Assembly (NCBI RefSeq): GCF_001261775.1
Contig: NZ_LN868537.1
Span: forward strand, 1-64,000
DNA from: Anaeromassilibacillus senegalensis
GTDB lineage: Bacteria > Bacillota > Clostridia > Oscillospirales > Acutalibacteraceae
Length of the DNA stretch: 64,000 nucleotides
Direction: 5' to 3'
Shown here: positions 54,556-63,294 of the stretch, piece after piece
How the letters are laid out: each line of letters starts with the position of its first letter
Numbering within the stretch: position 1 is the stretch's first letter
Program-made: the position numbers and the translations under genes
Notes under the pieces: generated by a model
What the model was told of the DNA's origin: nothing
Database searches by the model: none
What the model saw: only the letters and a program-made list of their open reading frames with translations

Positions 54556-55061
54556 TATGGATTTATATTTCATCATTTATTTTATTTTGATCCATATCTA
54601 ACAAATGTCTAACAAACTTGTTTTTAAACTCTTTTAAAATTGGCTGTAGAACTTTATGCTCGGAAACTATCGCATTTCTGTTTTGTCCAGGTGCTTATTT
54701 GGATATTGAAAATACAGTAAACAAAAGCACAATGCAGGCAGGCGGTAACGCTGCCGGCATTGTGCTTTTTGTTTGATAGTAAAATATATTTTAAATCAAT
54801 AGCACCTTGCGCCTGTTTTCATTAAAGGTCTCCGGTGGTCCGGTTCCTCTATCTATTTGGTGGCCAAGACGCAAGCATGTACGGAAGTCAGCAAAAAATG
54901 TCATGAATATAATGATAGAATCCTGTAAAATGAGACGTATTGCCGCAAATAGCAGATGAAGAAAACCTTGTTTAAAAGGCAAAAGACGTACTGCCATAAG
55001 TAAGAAACAGATAGATCCGTTTCATAGGGAACGATCATGCTCCGGTGATTATAACGGCATT
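54556..55061. other. Gene-poor stretch after the tRNAs, with a possible decayed ORF
   Basis: Minus-strand 54563-54692 reads about 43 codons with no start (ending KNKFVRHLLDMDQNKINDEI), perhaps the tail of a lost mobile-element gene. A strong terminator-like hairpin (AAAAGCACAATGC/GCATTGTGCTTTT, 54723-54769) follows. A 68-codon minus-strand frame at 54791-54997 has no convincing ribosome site and is not called. No other feature is seen. Confidence 0.45.
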
Positions 55062-55071
55062 ACTTATGGCA
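54992..55071 (+). promoter_or_regulatory. Inverted repeat in the leader of the UvrA-like gene
   Basis: TGCCATAAGT (54992-55001) pairs with ACTTATGGCA (55062-55071), the second arm ending on the first possible ATG. It could be an operator or a leader hairpin that blocks the upstream start. Confidence 0.4.
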
Positions 55072-55106
55072 TGATAGAAAAAGAAAGCGAAAAGAGGTAT
55101 GGACAA

Positions 55107-57362
55107 ATGGCTGATATTCTTGTACAGGGGTTGACCCAGAACAATTTAAAACACGTCACGTTCCAAATTCCAAAAGAAAAAATCACTGTGTTTACCGGAG
55201 TATCCGGTTCCGGAAAATCCAGTATTGTGTTTGATACAATTGCGGCAGAATCACAGCGGCAGATGAACGCTACCTACCCGGCGTTTGTGCGGTCGAGGCT
55301 GCCTAAGTATCCCAAACCGGCCGTGGAACGAATCGACAATTTGACTGCGTCTGTTGTGGTGGATCAATCTCCGCTGGGCGGGAATGCCCGCTCTACAGTG
55401 GGAACCATCAGCGGCTTGTATTCGAGTCTGCGGCTGCTGTTTTCAAGAATCGGACAGCCTTATGCAGGCACAGCGTCCTATTTCTCTTTTAACGACCCCA
55501 ACGGGATGTGTAAAACCTGTTCCGGCCTTGGAAAAGTCACAAAGGTTGATGTGGAGGCCATATTGGATCTCAATAAATCCTGGAACGAGGGCTGCGTGAA
55601 GGATTCTTTATACCGCCCTGGCGCCTGGTATTGGAAGCAGTACGCGCAGTCCGGTCTGTTCGATTTGGACAAGCCAGTCAAAGAGTATACCAGTGAAGAA
55701 TACAATCTGCTTCTATACGGGTCCCGGGACGGCAAAGGGGCGCCGGAAAATCCAAAAGTAACCGGCTTGTTTCATAAATACACAAAAACACTTTTGAACC
55801 GGGATGTCAGCAAAAAAAGTAAACACACACAAGAGAAATCTCAAAATCTGATTACGGAGATGGAATGTGCAGACTGCCATGGAAAGCGGCTGAATGAGGC
55901 GGCTTTGAGCTGCAAAATAGGCGGCTATTCCATCGCAGATATGTGCGGGATGGAGCTGACACAGCTTCGTGAAGTCTTGTCGCAAATATACAATCCAACA
56001 GTGGAGGTTTTACTATATACTCTGATAGAGGGATTGGACAGAATGATCGAGATCGGTCTGCCATACCTGCATTTCAATCGGGATACGCCGTCTCTGTCCG
56101 GCGGAGAGGCGCAGCGGCTGAAGCTGGTTCGGTACATGGGCAGCAGCCTGACCGGGCTGACCTATATCTTTGATGAACCCAGCGCCGGGATGCACCCCCG
56201 CGACGTTTACCGTATGAATAACCTGCTCAGGCAGCTTCGTGACAAGGGGAATACGGTACTTGTGGTAGAGCATGACAAGGATGTCATATCCATTGCGGAC
56301 CATGTCATTGATGTGGGTCCGCAGGCGGGACAAAATGGCGGAAAGATTGTTTTTGCAGGCAGCTACCCGGAGCTGCTCCAAGCCGACACCTTGACGGGAA
56401 AGGCAATGCTCCAGTCCTTGCCGGTGAAACAAACGCCCCGCCGGCCGGTGGGAAGCTTGCCGGTTCGGGATGCCTGTCTTCACAACTTGAAGCACGTGGA
56501 CGTAGATATTCCGTTAGGCATCATGACGGTTGTAACCGGTGTAGCCGGTTCGGGAAAGAGCACCTTGATTTCCAAGGTGTTTGCCAAGCAGTATGAGAGT
56601 GATATTGTGATGATCGATCAGGGGCCGATCACGGCAACGAATCGCTCCACCCCGGCATCCTATCTCGGCTTTTTTGATGAGATACGTAAGCTGCTGGCGC
56701 AAGAAAGCGGCAAGCCGGACGGTCTATTCAGCTTTAACTCTACAGGCGCCTGTCCGGTGTGTGGCGGAAAGGGCGTGATTGTGACGGAGCTTGCATTTAT
56801 GGATCCAATTGTTACAGAGTGTGAAGCCTGCGGCGGCGTGCGGTACAATCAGGAGGCGCTTGCCTGTACCTACAAAGGGAAGAACATTGTCGAGCTGCTG
56901 GGCCTGACTGCGTCGCAGGCGATGGAAGTGTTTGAGGATGCCAAAATCAGGAAGCATCTGAAGGTGATGCAGCAGGTGGGATTGTCCTACCTGACCTTGG
57001 GCCAGCCGCTCAGTACGTTATCCGGTGGTGAGCGCCAGAGAATTAAGTTGGCAAAGAATCTGGGAAAAAAGGGTAGCATTATTGTGATGGACGAGCCGAC
57101 CACAGGCTTGCACATGTCCGATATTCAAAATCTGCTCAATTTGTTTGACATGATTGTATCCCGCGGGAACACTTTGGTGGTGATTGAGCACAATCTGGAC
57201 GTGATGAAACAGGCGGACTGGATCATCGATATTGGCCCCGATGGAGGGAAAAATGGTGGCGAAGTGGTATTTGTCGGAACACCGATGGAGATGGTGCGCG
57301 GCGCAGATACACTGACTGCGAAAAGTTTGCGGGTCTCCTGCAGACATGAGGCAGAGCAGTGA
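55107..57362 (+). CDS. UvrA2-like ABC ATPase (drug-resistance type UvrA paralog)
   Basis: About 751 residues, shorter than canonical UvrA (~940). The Walker A motifs are GVSGSGKSS and GVAGSGKST, with signatures LSGGEAQRLKL and LSGGERQRIKL. Zinc modules MCKTCSGLGKV, CADCHGKR and CPVCGGKG/CEACGG are present. The UvrB-binding domain expected after the first Walker region is missing, as in UvrA2 proteins tied to DNA-intercalating drug tolerance. ATG 55107 has a GAGG site nine bases upstream; ATG 55071 is an alternative inside a hairpin. Confidence 0.9.
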   Translation: MADILVQGLTQNNLKHVTFQIPKEKITVFTGVSGSGKSSIVFDTIAAESQRQMNATYPAFVRSRLPKYPKPAVERIDNLTASVVVDQSPLGGNARSTVGTISGLYSSLRLLFSRIGQPYAGTASYFSFNDPNGMCKTCSGLGKVTKVDVEAILDLNKSWNEGCVKDSLYRPGAWYWKQYAQSGLFDLDKPVKEYTSEEYNLLLYGSRDGKGAPENPKVTGLFHKYTKTLLNRDVSKKSKHTQEKSQNLITEMECADCHGKRLNEAALSCKIGGYSIADMCGMELTQLREVLSQIYNPTVEVLLYTLIEGLDRMIEIGLPYLHFNRDTPSLSGGEAQRLKLVRYMGSSLTGLTYIFDEPSAGMHPRDVYRMNNLLRQLRDKGNTVLVVEHDKDVISIADHVIDVGPQAGQNGGKIVFAGSYPELLQADTLTGKAMLQSLPVKQTPRRPVGSLPVRDACLHNLKHVDVDIPLGIMTVVTGVAGSGKSTLISKVFAKQYESDIVMIDQGPITATNRSTPASYLGFFDEIRKLLAQESGKPDGLFSFNSTGACPVCGGKGVIVTELAFMDPIVTECEACGGVRYNQEALACTYKGKNIVELLGLTASQAMEVFEDAKIRKHLKVMQQVGLSYLTLGQPLSTLSGGERQRIKLAKNLGKKGSIIVMDEPTTGLHMSDIQNLLNLFDMIVSRGNTLVVIEHNLDVMKQADWIIDIGPDGGKNGGEVVFVGTPMEMVRGADTLTAKSLRVSCRHEAEQ

Positions 57363-57438
57363 ACAAATTGACAGGAAGCGGTAAGAGAAAGGAAATCTCA
57401 CTGTTCTGGCAGACGAAATCATATGGGGAGGAGTTTAT

Positions 57439-58056
57439 ATGAAAAAAAGCATTTTATTTATGGTGTTAGACCAATATGCAGATTGGGAGGCGGCTTATTT
57501 GTCCTCTGCCCTCTATATGTTAGGACAGGGAAAATATGAGGTCAAAACCGTGTCTTTAACGCAGAAGCCGGTTCGTTCGATCGGTGGTTTTCATGTGTTG
57601 CCTGATCTTGCAATTGATTCGGTTCCCGCCGATTATGAAGCGTTGATTTTGATTGGCGGGATGTCGTGGAGAAATGAGGCGGCCCGGAAAGTCAAACCGG
57701 TTGTAGAGCAATGCCTGGCGGCTGGAAAAGTTTTAGGCGGCATTTGCGATGCCGCAGCATTCCTGGGTACAATAGGTGTTCTGAACGATGTGCATCATAC
57801 GAGTAACGATTTGAACGACTTAAAACAATGGGCGGGCGCAGCATATACGGGTGAAAAGAACTATGTGATGAAACAGGCCGTAAGCGATCATAATATTATC
57901 ACGGCAAATGGTACGGCTTCGCTGGAATTTGCCAAAGAAGTGCTGCTGGCTTTGCAGGCGGCGCCGGAAAATAAAATTACGGAATGGTATCAATTCCATA
58001 AACTTGGCTGTTATGAAGCCGCGATGCCAGAGGATGCAACCAACTGGAATGCCTGA
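57439..58056 (+). CDS. DJ-1/PfpI family protein
   Basis: A 205-residue protein with a class I glutamine-amidotransferase-like fold. The nucleophile elbow is GGICDAAAFLG (Cys at about 104) and the N-terminal strand is KSILFMVLDQYADWEAAYL with an acidic residue used to polarise the Cys. Similar proteins are proposed to be chaperones, deglycases or stress proteins. GGGGAGG precedes the ATG. Confidence 0.9.
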   Translation: MKKSILFMVLDQYADWEAAYLSSALYMLGQGKYEVKTVSLTQKPVRSIGGFHVLPDLAIDSVPADYEALILIGGMSWRNEAARKVKPVVEQCLAAGKVLGGICDAAAFLGTIGVLNDVHHTSNDLNDLKQWAGAAYTGEKNYVMKQAVSDHNIITANGTASLEFAKEVLLALQAAPENKITEWYQFHKLGCYEAAMPEDATNWNA

Positions 58057-58152
58057 GTTTTTCAGTATAGCGGAAGAAATTTACATACTGTAAAAACATA
58101 TTAGGCGGAACGATTTAACGGACAGATCAAAATTTGAAGGGGGAACAGGTAA

Positions 58153-58584
58153 ATGATGCGTGATGCTGATAAAACCATAGGCGATCTGATTGACAAACAA
58201 AGTGTTTCCTTTATTGCTTCCATTTCAGAGGATGGATTCCCCAATATGAAAGCAATGCTTCCACCCCGTAAACGGATTGGGATAAAAACATTTTATTTTA
58301 CAACCAATACATCATCCATGCGGGTAGCGCAATATCGGAATAATCCCAATGCAAGTATTTACTTTTGCGATAAACGTTTCTTCAGGGGTGTTATGCTGGT
58401 TGGACATATGGAGGTATTGGAGGATCCATCCAGCAAAGAAATGATCTGGCAAGAAGGCGACACCATGTACTACCCGGAGGGAGTGACCGACCCGGATTAT
58501 TGTGTGTTAAAGTTTGTCGCACACAGCGGGCGCTATTATGAAAACTTTCAATCGATAACATTTAAAATAAATGAAGCGTTGTAG
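58153..58584 (+). CDS. Pyridoxamine 5'-phosphate oxidase-like flavoprotein
   Basis: A 143-residue split-barrel protein (KQSVSFIASISEDGFPNMKAML...FTTNTSSMRVAQYRNNPNASIYFCD). The pattern fits the FMN-binding general-stress-type family rather than true PdxH. It may reduce small molecules. It starts at ATG 58153 or 58156 after AAGGGGGAAC. Confidence 0.88.
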   Translation: MMRDADKTIGDLIDKQSVSFIASISEDGFPNMKAMLPPRKRIGIKTFYFTTNTSSMRVAQYRNNPNASIYFCDKRFFRGVMLVGHMEVLEDPSSKEMIWQEGDTMYYPEGVTDPDYCVLKFVAHSGRYYENFQSITFKINEAL

Positions 58585-58635
58585 TTCCAATCGGTTTTGA
58601 AAGGTACTGTGCAGACAGCAGGGGGTTCATGCAGG

Positions 58636-59385
58636 ATGAGTGAACATAGCGAATTGCTGAAACATATTGACCAATTACACACGACGAAATTAGGCGTCGG
58701 ACGAATCAAACGGAATCTCTCTTTGAATACGGAAGATGTGATCGCATGGTGCAAAGTGAAAATTGGTTCCGATGATGCTGTTGTGACGAGAAAAGGTAAA
58801 AACTGGTATGTAAATGTGGATGGATGCATGATAACAATCAATGTGTACAGCGATACCGTTATTACGGCCCATAAGATAAACGATCAATTGAAACGACCAG
58901 GAGGAGTACCAATGAGTGAAAAATATACGTTCCATGATTTTTTAAATGCCGTCGATGCTGAAAATCAAAAGTTTGTAAGTGATCTGCATAATGAATTGAC
59001 AGGGCTCGGCTGCAAAATAGAGGTGAAGCTTGCAAAGAGCGGCTATGTCGTATCCTACAGCCTGAATAAAAAGACCATCGCCAACTATGTGTTTCGCAAA
59101 AAGGGGCTGATCGCCCGCATATACGCAAATCACATTGTTCAATATATGGAGATTTTAGATACGCTGCCCGATGGGATGGTGCGAACCATTCAGGAAGCGC
59201 CTGTTTGCAAGCGGCTGGTGGATCCGTCCACCTGCAACCAGAGATGTTCGATGGGCTATGATTTTATTTTGAAGGGCGAGCGTATGCAAAAATGCCGTAA
59301 CGGCGCATTTATGTTTTTACTCAGCGAAGAGAACAAGCCTTTTATAAAAGCCCTGTTATTAAATGAGGCAAAAGCATCGGTCTGA
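58636..59385 (+). CDS. Fusion of a DUF3781 domain and a second conserved domain
   Basis: A 249-residue ORF. Residues 1-80 are DUF3781-like (LLKHIDQLHTTKLGVGRIKRNLSL...RKGKNWYVNVDGCMITINVYSDTVITAHKIN). The rest, from ATG 58912 (MSEKYTFHDFLNAVD), looks like an independent protein of about 157 residues with a Cys cluster (CKRLVDPSTCNQRCSMGYDF). A full AGGAGG lies eight bases before that internal ATG. It seems two adjacent genes became one frame by loss of a stop. Whether the cell makes the fusion, the short form or both is open. Functions unknown. Confidence 0.75.
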   Translation: MSEHSELLKHIDQLHTTKLGVGRIKRNLSLNTEDVIAWCKVKIGSDDAVVTRKGKNWYVNVDGCMITINVYSDTVITAHKINDQLKRPGGVPMSEKYTFHDFLNAVDAENQKFVSDLHNELTGLGCKIEVKLAKSGYVVSYSLNKKTIANYVFRKKGLIARIYANHIVQYMEILDTLPDGMVRTIQEAPVCKRLVDPSTCNQRCSMGYDFILKGERMQKCRNGAFMFLLSEENKPFIKALLLNEAKASV

Positions 59386-59490
59386 GAAATACAGGGAAGG
59401 AACAAAGAGACTGGTTCCATAGAAAGTCTTAGCAGATAAGTCCTTCCACAATGTCTGCAATAATAGAAAACACCGATTATGTACAAGTTT

Positions 59491-59540
59491 GAGGCGGTGA
59501 GGTTATGACCTAAAAGGTCTCGCCTCGCCGCCTCTTTTTA
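59491..59540 (+). terminator. Terminator after the DUF3781 fusion gene
   Basis: GAGGCGG (59491-59497) pairs with CCGCCTC (59528-59534), with further pairing inside, then TTTTTATG. Confidence 0.82.
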
Positions 59541-59609
59541 TGAATGAACGGTCTGTTATCGCTTGGAAAAGGTCAACGGCGCTGAAAAAATGTGAGAAAG
59601 CGTTGCCTC

Positions 59610-60296
59610 TCAAATGATGCAGCCGTCTTGCACCGTGATGATGCGGCTGCTGCATTCCGCTGCCTCTGGGGAGTGTGTCACCATGATAATGGTCTGTCCG
59701 CTGCTCTGGTTGATCTCCTGTAACAGGCTCATAATTTCCGCCCCGGTTTTGCTGTCCAGGTTTCCGGTCGGTTCGTCTGCAAATAAAATTTCAGGGTTGC
59801 CGATTAAAGCGCGGGCGATAGCCACGCGTTGCTGCTGCCCACCCGACAATTCGCGGGGCGTATGCTTTCGCCGGTCGGACAGGCCTACCATCTCCAGAAT
59901 ATGGTGCAGCTGTTTTTTGTAGCTTCCCATCTTCTTACCGTCCAGAAGCAGCGGAAGCATCACATTTTCTTCCACATTCAGGTTGGGAATCAGGTTGTAA
60001 AACTGAAACACAAACCCGATTTTCTGCCTCCTGAGCCGGCTCATTTTTTCATCCCCAAAACGGGAAATATCGGTGCCGTTCAGCAGGACTTGCCCGCTGG
60101 TCGGAACATCCAATCCGCCGAGGATGTAAAGCAGCGTGCTTTTCCCGGAGCCGGACGGTCCCATAATGGAAACGAACTCGCCCCGTGCCACTTGCAGCGA
60201 CAGGTCTTTTAATACCTTTGTCGTTGTGCTGCCAATCTGGAAATCCTTTACAATATGCTTGCCCTCAACGGCAATCTTGCCAACGTTTTGTTTCAT
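59610..60296 (-). CDS. ABC transporter ATP-binding protein (MacB/LolD-like)
   Basis: A 228-residue ATPase with Walker A GPSGSGKST, signature LSGGQQQRVAIARAL and Walker B ILFADEPTGNLD. It belongs to the family that energises FtsX-like permeases for antimicrobial-peptide export or sensing. ATG 60296 with TTGGAGAT is chosen; a GTG at 60326 overlapping the permease stop is an alternative. It is the last gene of the operon. Confidence 0.93.
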   Translation of the reverse strand: MKQNVGKIAVEGKHIVKDFQIGSTTTKVLKDLSLQVARGEFVSIMGPSGSGKSTLLYILGGLDVPTSGQVLLNGTDISRFGDEKMSRLRRQKIGFVFQFYNLIPNLNVEENVMLPLLLDGKKMGSYKKQLHHILEMVGLSDRRKHTPRELSGGQQQRVAIARALIGNPEILFADEPTGNLDSKTGAEIMSLLQEINQSSGQTIIMVTHSPEAAECSSRIITVQDGCII

Positions 60297-60318
60297 TTGA
60301 AATCTCCAATCCTGTTGT

Positions 60319-62793
60319 TCACTCAAATTTAATCTCTTCTACCAGCTTCATTTTCCGGCCTTTGATGATTGGGACAATGGAACCAAGCAGGGTTACTGCA
60401 ATCCCCATGCAGCCAGCGGTCAGGAAAGCAGCGGCGTCTAGATCCGGTACCATTGAAATCTTGGGGCCTGCTACAAGGAAAATCGTCTGAATCTCCATGT
60501 AGGAAACAAAGATTGCCGCAATGGCGCCCATGAGTCCGGAAGAAAAGCCCTCGATCAGCGTCATTTTAGTGTTTTGACGGTTGCTGAGTCCCACAGATTT
60601 ATACATAGCGGTGTTGCGCCTTTTTTGTATGTAGTTAATAAGGAGGTTATTGATTACGCCCACGGCTGCCAATAGAAGGATGAGATAGGTCAGGCTGTGC
60701 ATCGGCTGCAAAAAGGCGCCCACGGTAGCAAGCGCATCGTTGTTAAACTCCTCTACAGTCCGGCTCCAATTTGGTGTTTCACCAAAAAGATCGCGGATTT
60801 GCACAATGATGGCGTCCGGGTCCGCTGCGGTATAAGCAAGGAACGCATAAGCCGAAGCGCCAAAGTCAGACACAGTGAAAGAGGAAGAAATAACTGCCTC
60901 TACGTCTGTGGCGCGTGATTTGAAGCTGCCAACCACCAGATAGTCGTGTTGCGTTGTCCCGTTGGAAAGGGACAGGCTATCTCCAACGGAAAAGCCGGTC
61001 CGCGCCATGCAATCTTCACTCAACAGAATACTTCTCTCCTTATAAAAGGCAGGCGCCGCCTGTTCGATCATTCCTTTTTCAGTCTCGTGCAGCGCGAACA
61101 TGGAACGGTACCAGTCCAGATGATCGGTTCCCTCCAAACGGCTCAATGTTATACCATTTGCCTGTATCTGATTTTTGTAAACGTGGAGAGGCAGCACCTT
61201 TTCAATGCCCTCCATATTCTTTACCTGCTCCACAAATGTCGGTTCCATCTTTCCGTCAGCAAAGCCTTCCAGTTCTGCGCCTTTGAATACGTCGCTTACG
61301 TAGGTGGTGACAAAGCTGCCCACAACGGTGATTGCGATGACAGCCGAGATACTGATAAAAAGCAGCGTAATATTCTGCTGCACGTTTTTGTTGTCCCGCA
61401 TATTCCGGGCGGCAAGCCGCCCTTCATTCCCAAAGAATCTCCCGTAAAGGCGTTCCAGTCCCATGGAAAGCAAATTGGTCAACAGGGGAATTATCAAAAT
61501 GGTTGCGGCGATCAATCCCAGCAGGGAGAACCCTCCTGCCAAATACAACATATTTCCAACAGCTAATTTGGGAAGGACAACGGAAGCAGCAAACAACACG
61601 ATGCCAAGGAGCATGATGAAGCCCCAGGAATGGCGCTTTTCTTCCACAGTTCCGAATATAACATCTTTGATCGGCAGACCGCTTGCCCGACGCACTGGGA
61701 ACCATGCGGAAAACAGCGATACAGTAACCGCTATGACAAAAGAAAAAAGAATGCTGAATGGGGAAATTACAACAGGAATTTCAATCCCCTGTGATAGGGA
61801 TTGTCCCATTCCCTGCAAGATCAGTTTTAAAGCCAATATGCCTACAGGGATTCCAATCAGCCCGCCCATGCCGCCGTAGAAAAAGCTTTCGAGCAGAAGG
61901 ATGCGGGTGACAGCCTTTTGCGTCGCGCCAATGCTGCGAAATGTACCGATGACCGGAAGACGGTCTAAGGTGATGACTTTGTAGCTGCTATAAATGATGA
62001 AGATACTCATGGTCAACGCGAAGAAACTGATCAGGAAAAAGGGCATGGATTTTTGCCTTGCATCCGCCGCAATCTGCGCCTCATTGACCACTTCAGATAC
62101 CTTGTAATCCCCATCCGGCAATGCCTCTTCCAATGCTTTTTTTAACGCATTCGTGGACGTTCCCGCGGCAGGCTCAATCAGGATTTTACTGTATCCGTCC
62201 GTCTGCCCTAAAATCCCGGCCAGTGTGGAAGGGGGGAGAAGGGCGTTTGCGCCTCTTGTATGCCGTAGGAAGACCGTATCATAGGCGGCAGTTGCCGCTA
62301 CCTGCAGGCGGATAGGAGTTCCGCCGAGCTGCAGGGCGATGGTGTCACCCGCATTTATATGATACTTTGAGGTGAAACGGTCCGGTAAAATGATTTGATT
62401 GCCGGAGAAATTGTCCAGTGTTCCACCGTCAATCAGTCTGGGAGGATTAATCTGTTTGAGCTGTGCTAAGTCTGCCGCAATCAGGTCAATGCTCTCACAG
62501 TAACCATTTTCGTGGTAAAGCGCAGTCCCCTCCAAAATGCCGACCCTTGTTTGGATAGAAGGCAGATTGGGAAGTACATCCAATTTGATGCTGCCCTTTG
62601 CTGCCGTCACGGAAATCGTTGCACTTCCGGCCATACCGCGGGCCATTTTTCGCTGGGCGCTTTCGTAAGATGCACTGATGGAAAACGATACAAACAGAAG
62701 TGTGGTGGACAGCAAAATGGACAGCAGCATGACGGCTGTGCGCGTTTTTCGCTCTTTTACATTTGTTAAAATGTACTTTAAAATGATTTTCAT
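60319..62793 (-). CDS. FtsX-like ABC transporter permease
   Basis: An 824-residue protein with one N-terminal helix (TRTAVMLLSILLSTTLLFVSFSI), a large extracytoplasmic part, then two FtsX blocks of three helices (about residues 250-390 and 705-815) separated by a second outside domain. This MacB-like double-FtsX form is usual for lipoprotein or peptide-resistance transporters in Firmicutes. It is encoded with the ATPase and downstream of a sensor kinase. Confidence 0.93.
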   Translation of the reverse strand: MKIILKYILTNVKERKTRTAVMLLSILLSTTLLFVSFSISASYESAQRKMARGMAGSATISVTAAKGSIKLDVLPNLPSIQTRVGILEGTALYHENGYCESIDLIAADLAQLKQINPPRLIDGGTLDNFSGNQIILPDRFTSKYHINAGDTIALQLGGTPIRLQVAATAAYDTVFLRHTRGANALLPPSTLAGILGQTDGYSKILIEPAAGTSTNALKKALEEALPDGDYKVSEVVNEAQIAADARQKSMPFFLISFFALTMSIFIIYSSYKVITLDRLPVIGTFRSIGATQKAVTRILLLESFFYGGMGGLIGIPVGILALKLILQGMGQSLSQGIEIPVVISPFSILFSFVIAVTVSLFSAWFPVRRASGLPIKDVIFGTVEEKRHSWGFIMLLGIVLFAASVVLPKLAVGNMLYLAGGFSLLGLIAATILIIPLLTNLLSMGLERLYGRFFGNEGRLAARNMRDNKNVQQNITLLFISISAVIAITVVGSFVTTYVSDVFKGAELEGFADGKMEPTFVEQVKNMEGIEKVLPLHVYKNQIQANGITLSRLEGTDHLDWYRSMFALHETEKGMIEQAAPAFYKERSILLSEDCMARTGFSVGDSLSLSNGTTQHDYLVVGSFKSRATDVEAVISSSFTVSDFGASAYAFLAYTAADPDAIIVQIRDLFGETPNWSRTVEEFNNDALATVGAFLQPMHSLTYLILLLAAVGVINNLLINYIQKRRNTAMYKSVGLSNRQNTKMTLIEGFSSGLMGAIAAIFVSYMEIQTIFLVAGPKISMVPDLDAAAFLTAGCMGIAVTLLGSIVPIIKGRKMKLVEEIKFE

Positions 62794-62801
62794 CGTGTTA
62801 C

Positions 62802-63185
62802 CTACTTTCTATCGGACGGCGTTTCAGCGTGAACCAATGCGTTTTCAATTGCCTTTAAAACGGTATCGCTGGTGAGCGTTGCCCCGGTTATGGCGTCAAT
62901 CTCCAATGATTGCGCAGAGCACACAGCCCCCGCGATTCGTTCCGCCGGTACCCTGTAAGAGGCTTTGTGCTCCACAATTTCAACATCGGTTATTTTATGA
63001 TCTTGCACTTGCACCTTAACAACGGCAAACAGTATCTTGTTTTGACAGACGCCGATATAATCCCCGTCCTGAATCGTGTGGAGATCGATTGTGCCAATTT
63101 CCAACCGTTGCGGACGCAGCAGGAGCGCCGTTATGGCGAACCCGGCGCACAAAGCGACTGCTGCGGTAAGCAGATACAATCGCAT
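62802..63185 (-). CDS. FMN-binding domain protein, membrane-anchored
   Basis: A 127-residue protein from ATG 63185. One N-terminal membrane helix (LYLLTAAVALCAGFAITALLL) is followed by an FMN_bind domain with the flavin-linking Thr in DAITGATLTSDT. Such domains receive covalent FMN through ApbE. It lies 8 bases before the permease gene in the operon. Its part in a peptide transporter system is unclear; it may be an unrelated redox subunit. Confidence 0.88.
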   Translation of the reverse strand: MRLYLLTAAVALCAGFAITALLLRPQRLEIGTIDLHTIQDGDYIGVCQNKILFAVVKVQVQDHKITDVEIVEHKASYRVPAERIAGAVCSAQSLEIDAITGATLTSDTVLKAIENALVHAETPSDRK

Positions 63186-63224
63186 TTTTACCCATTTTCC
63201 TTTCACTGTCCCCCCCCTATGCAA

Positions 63225-63274
63225 AGAAAAAGGTTGGTAAACCATCCCTGTAATCAGGATAGTTTACCAACCTT
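63225..63274 (-). terminator. Terminator after the sensor kinase gene
   Basis: On the minus strand a perfect 13-bp stem (63262-63274 with 63230-63242) with an inner ATCC/GGAT pairing is followed by TTTTTC. It splits the kinase transcript from the FMN/ABC operon. Confidence 0.85.
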
Positions 63275-63294
63275 AATGCGATCTTCAGAGAACC

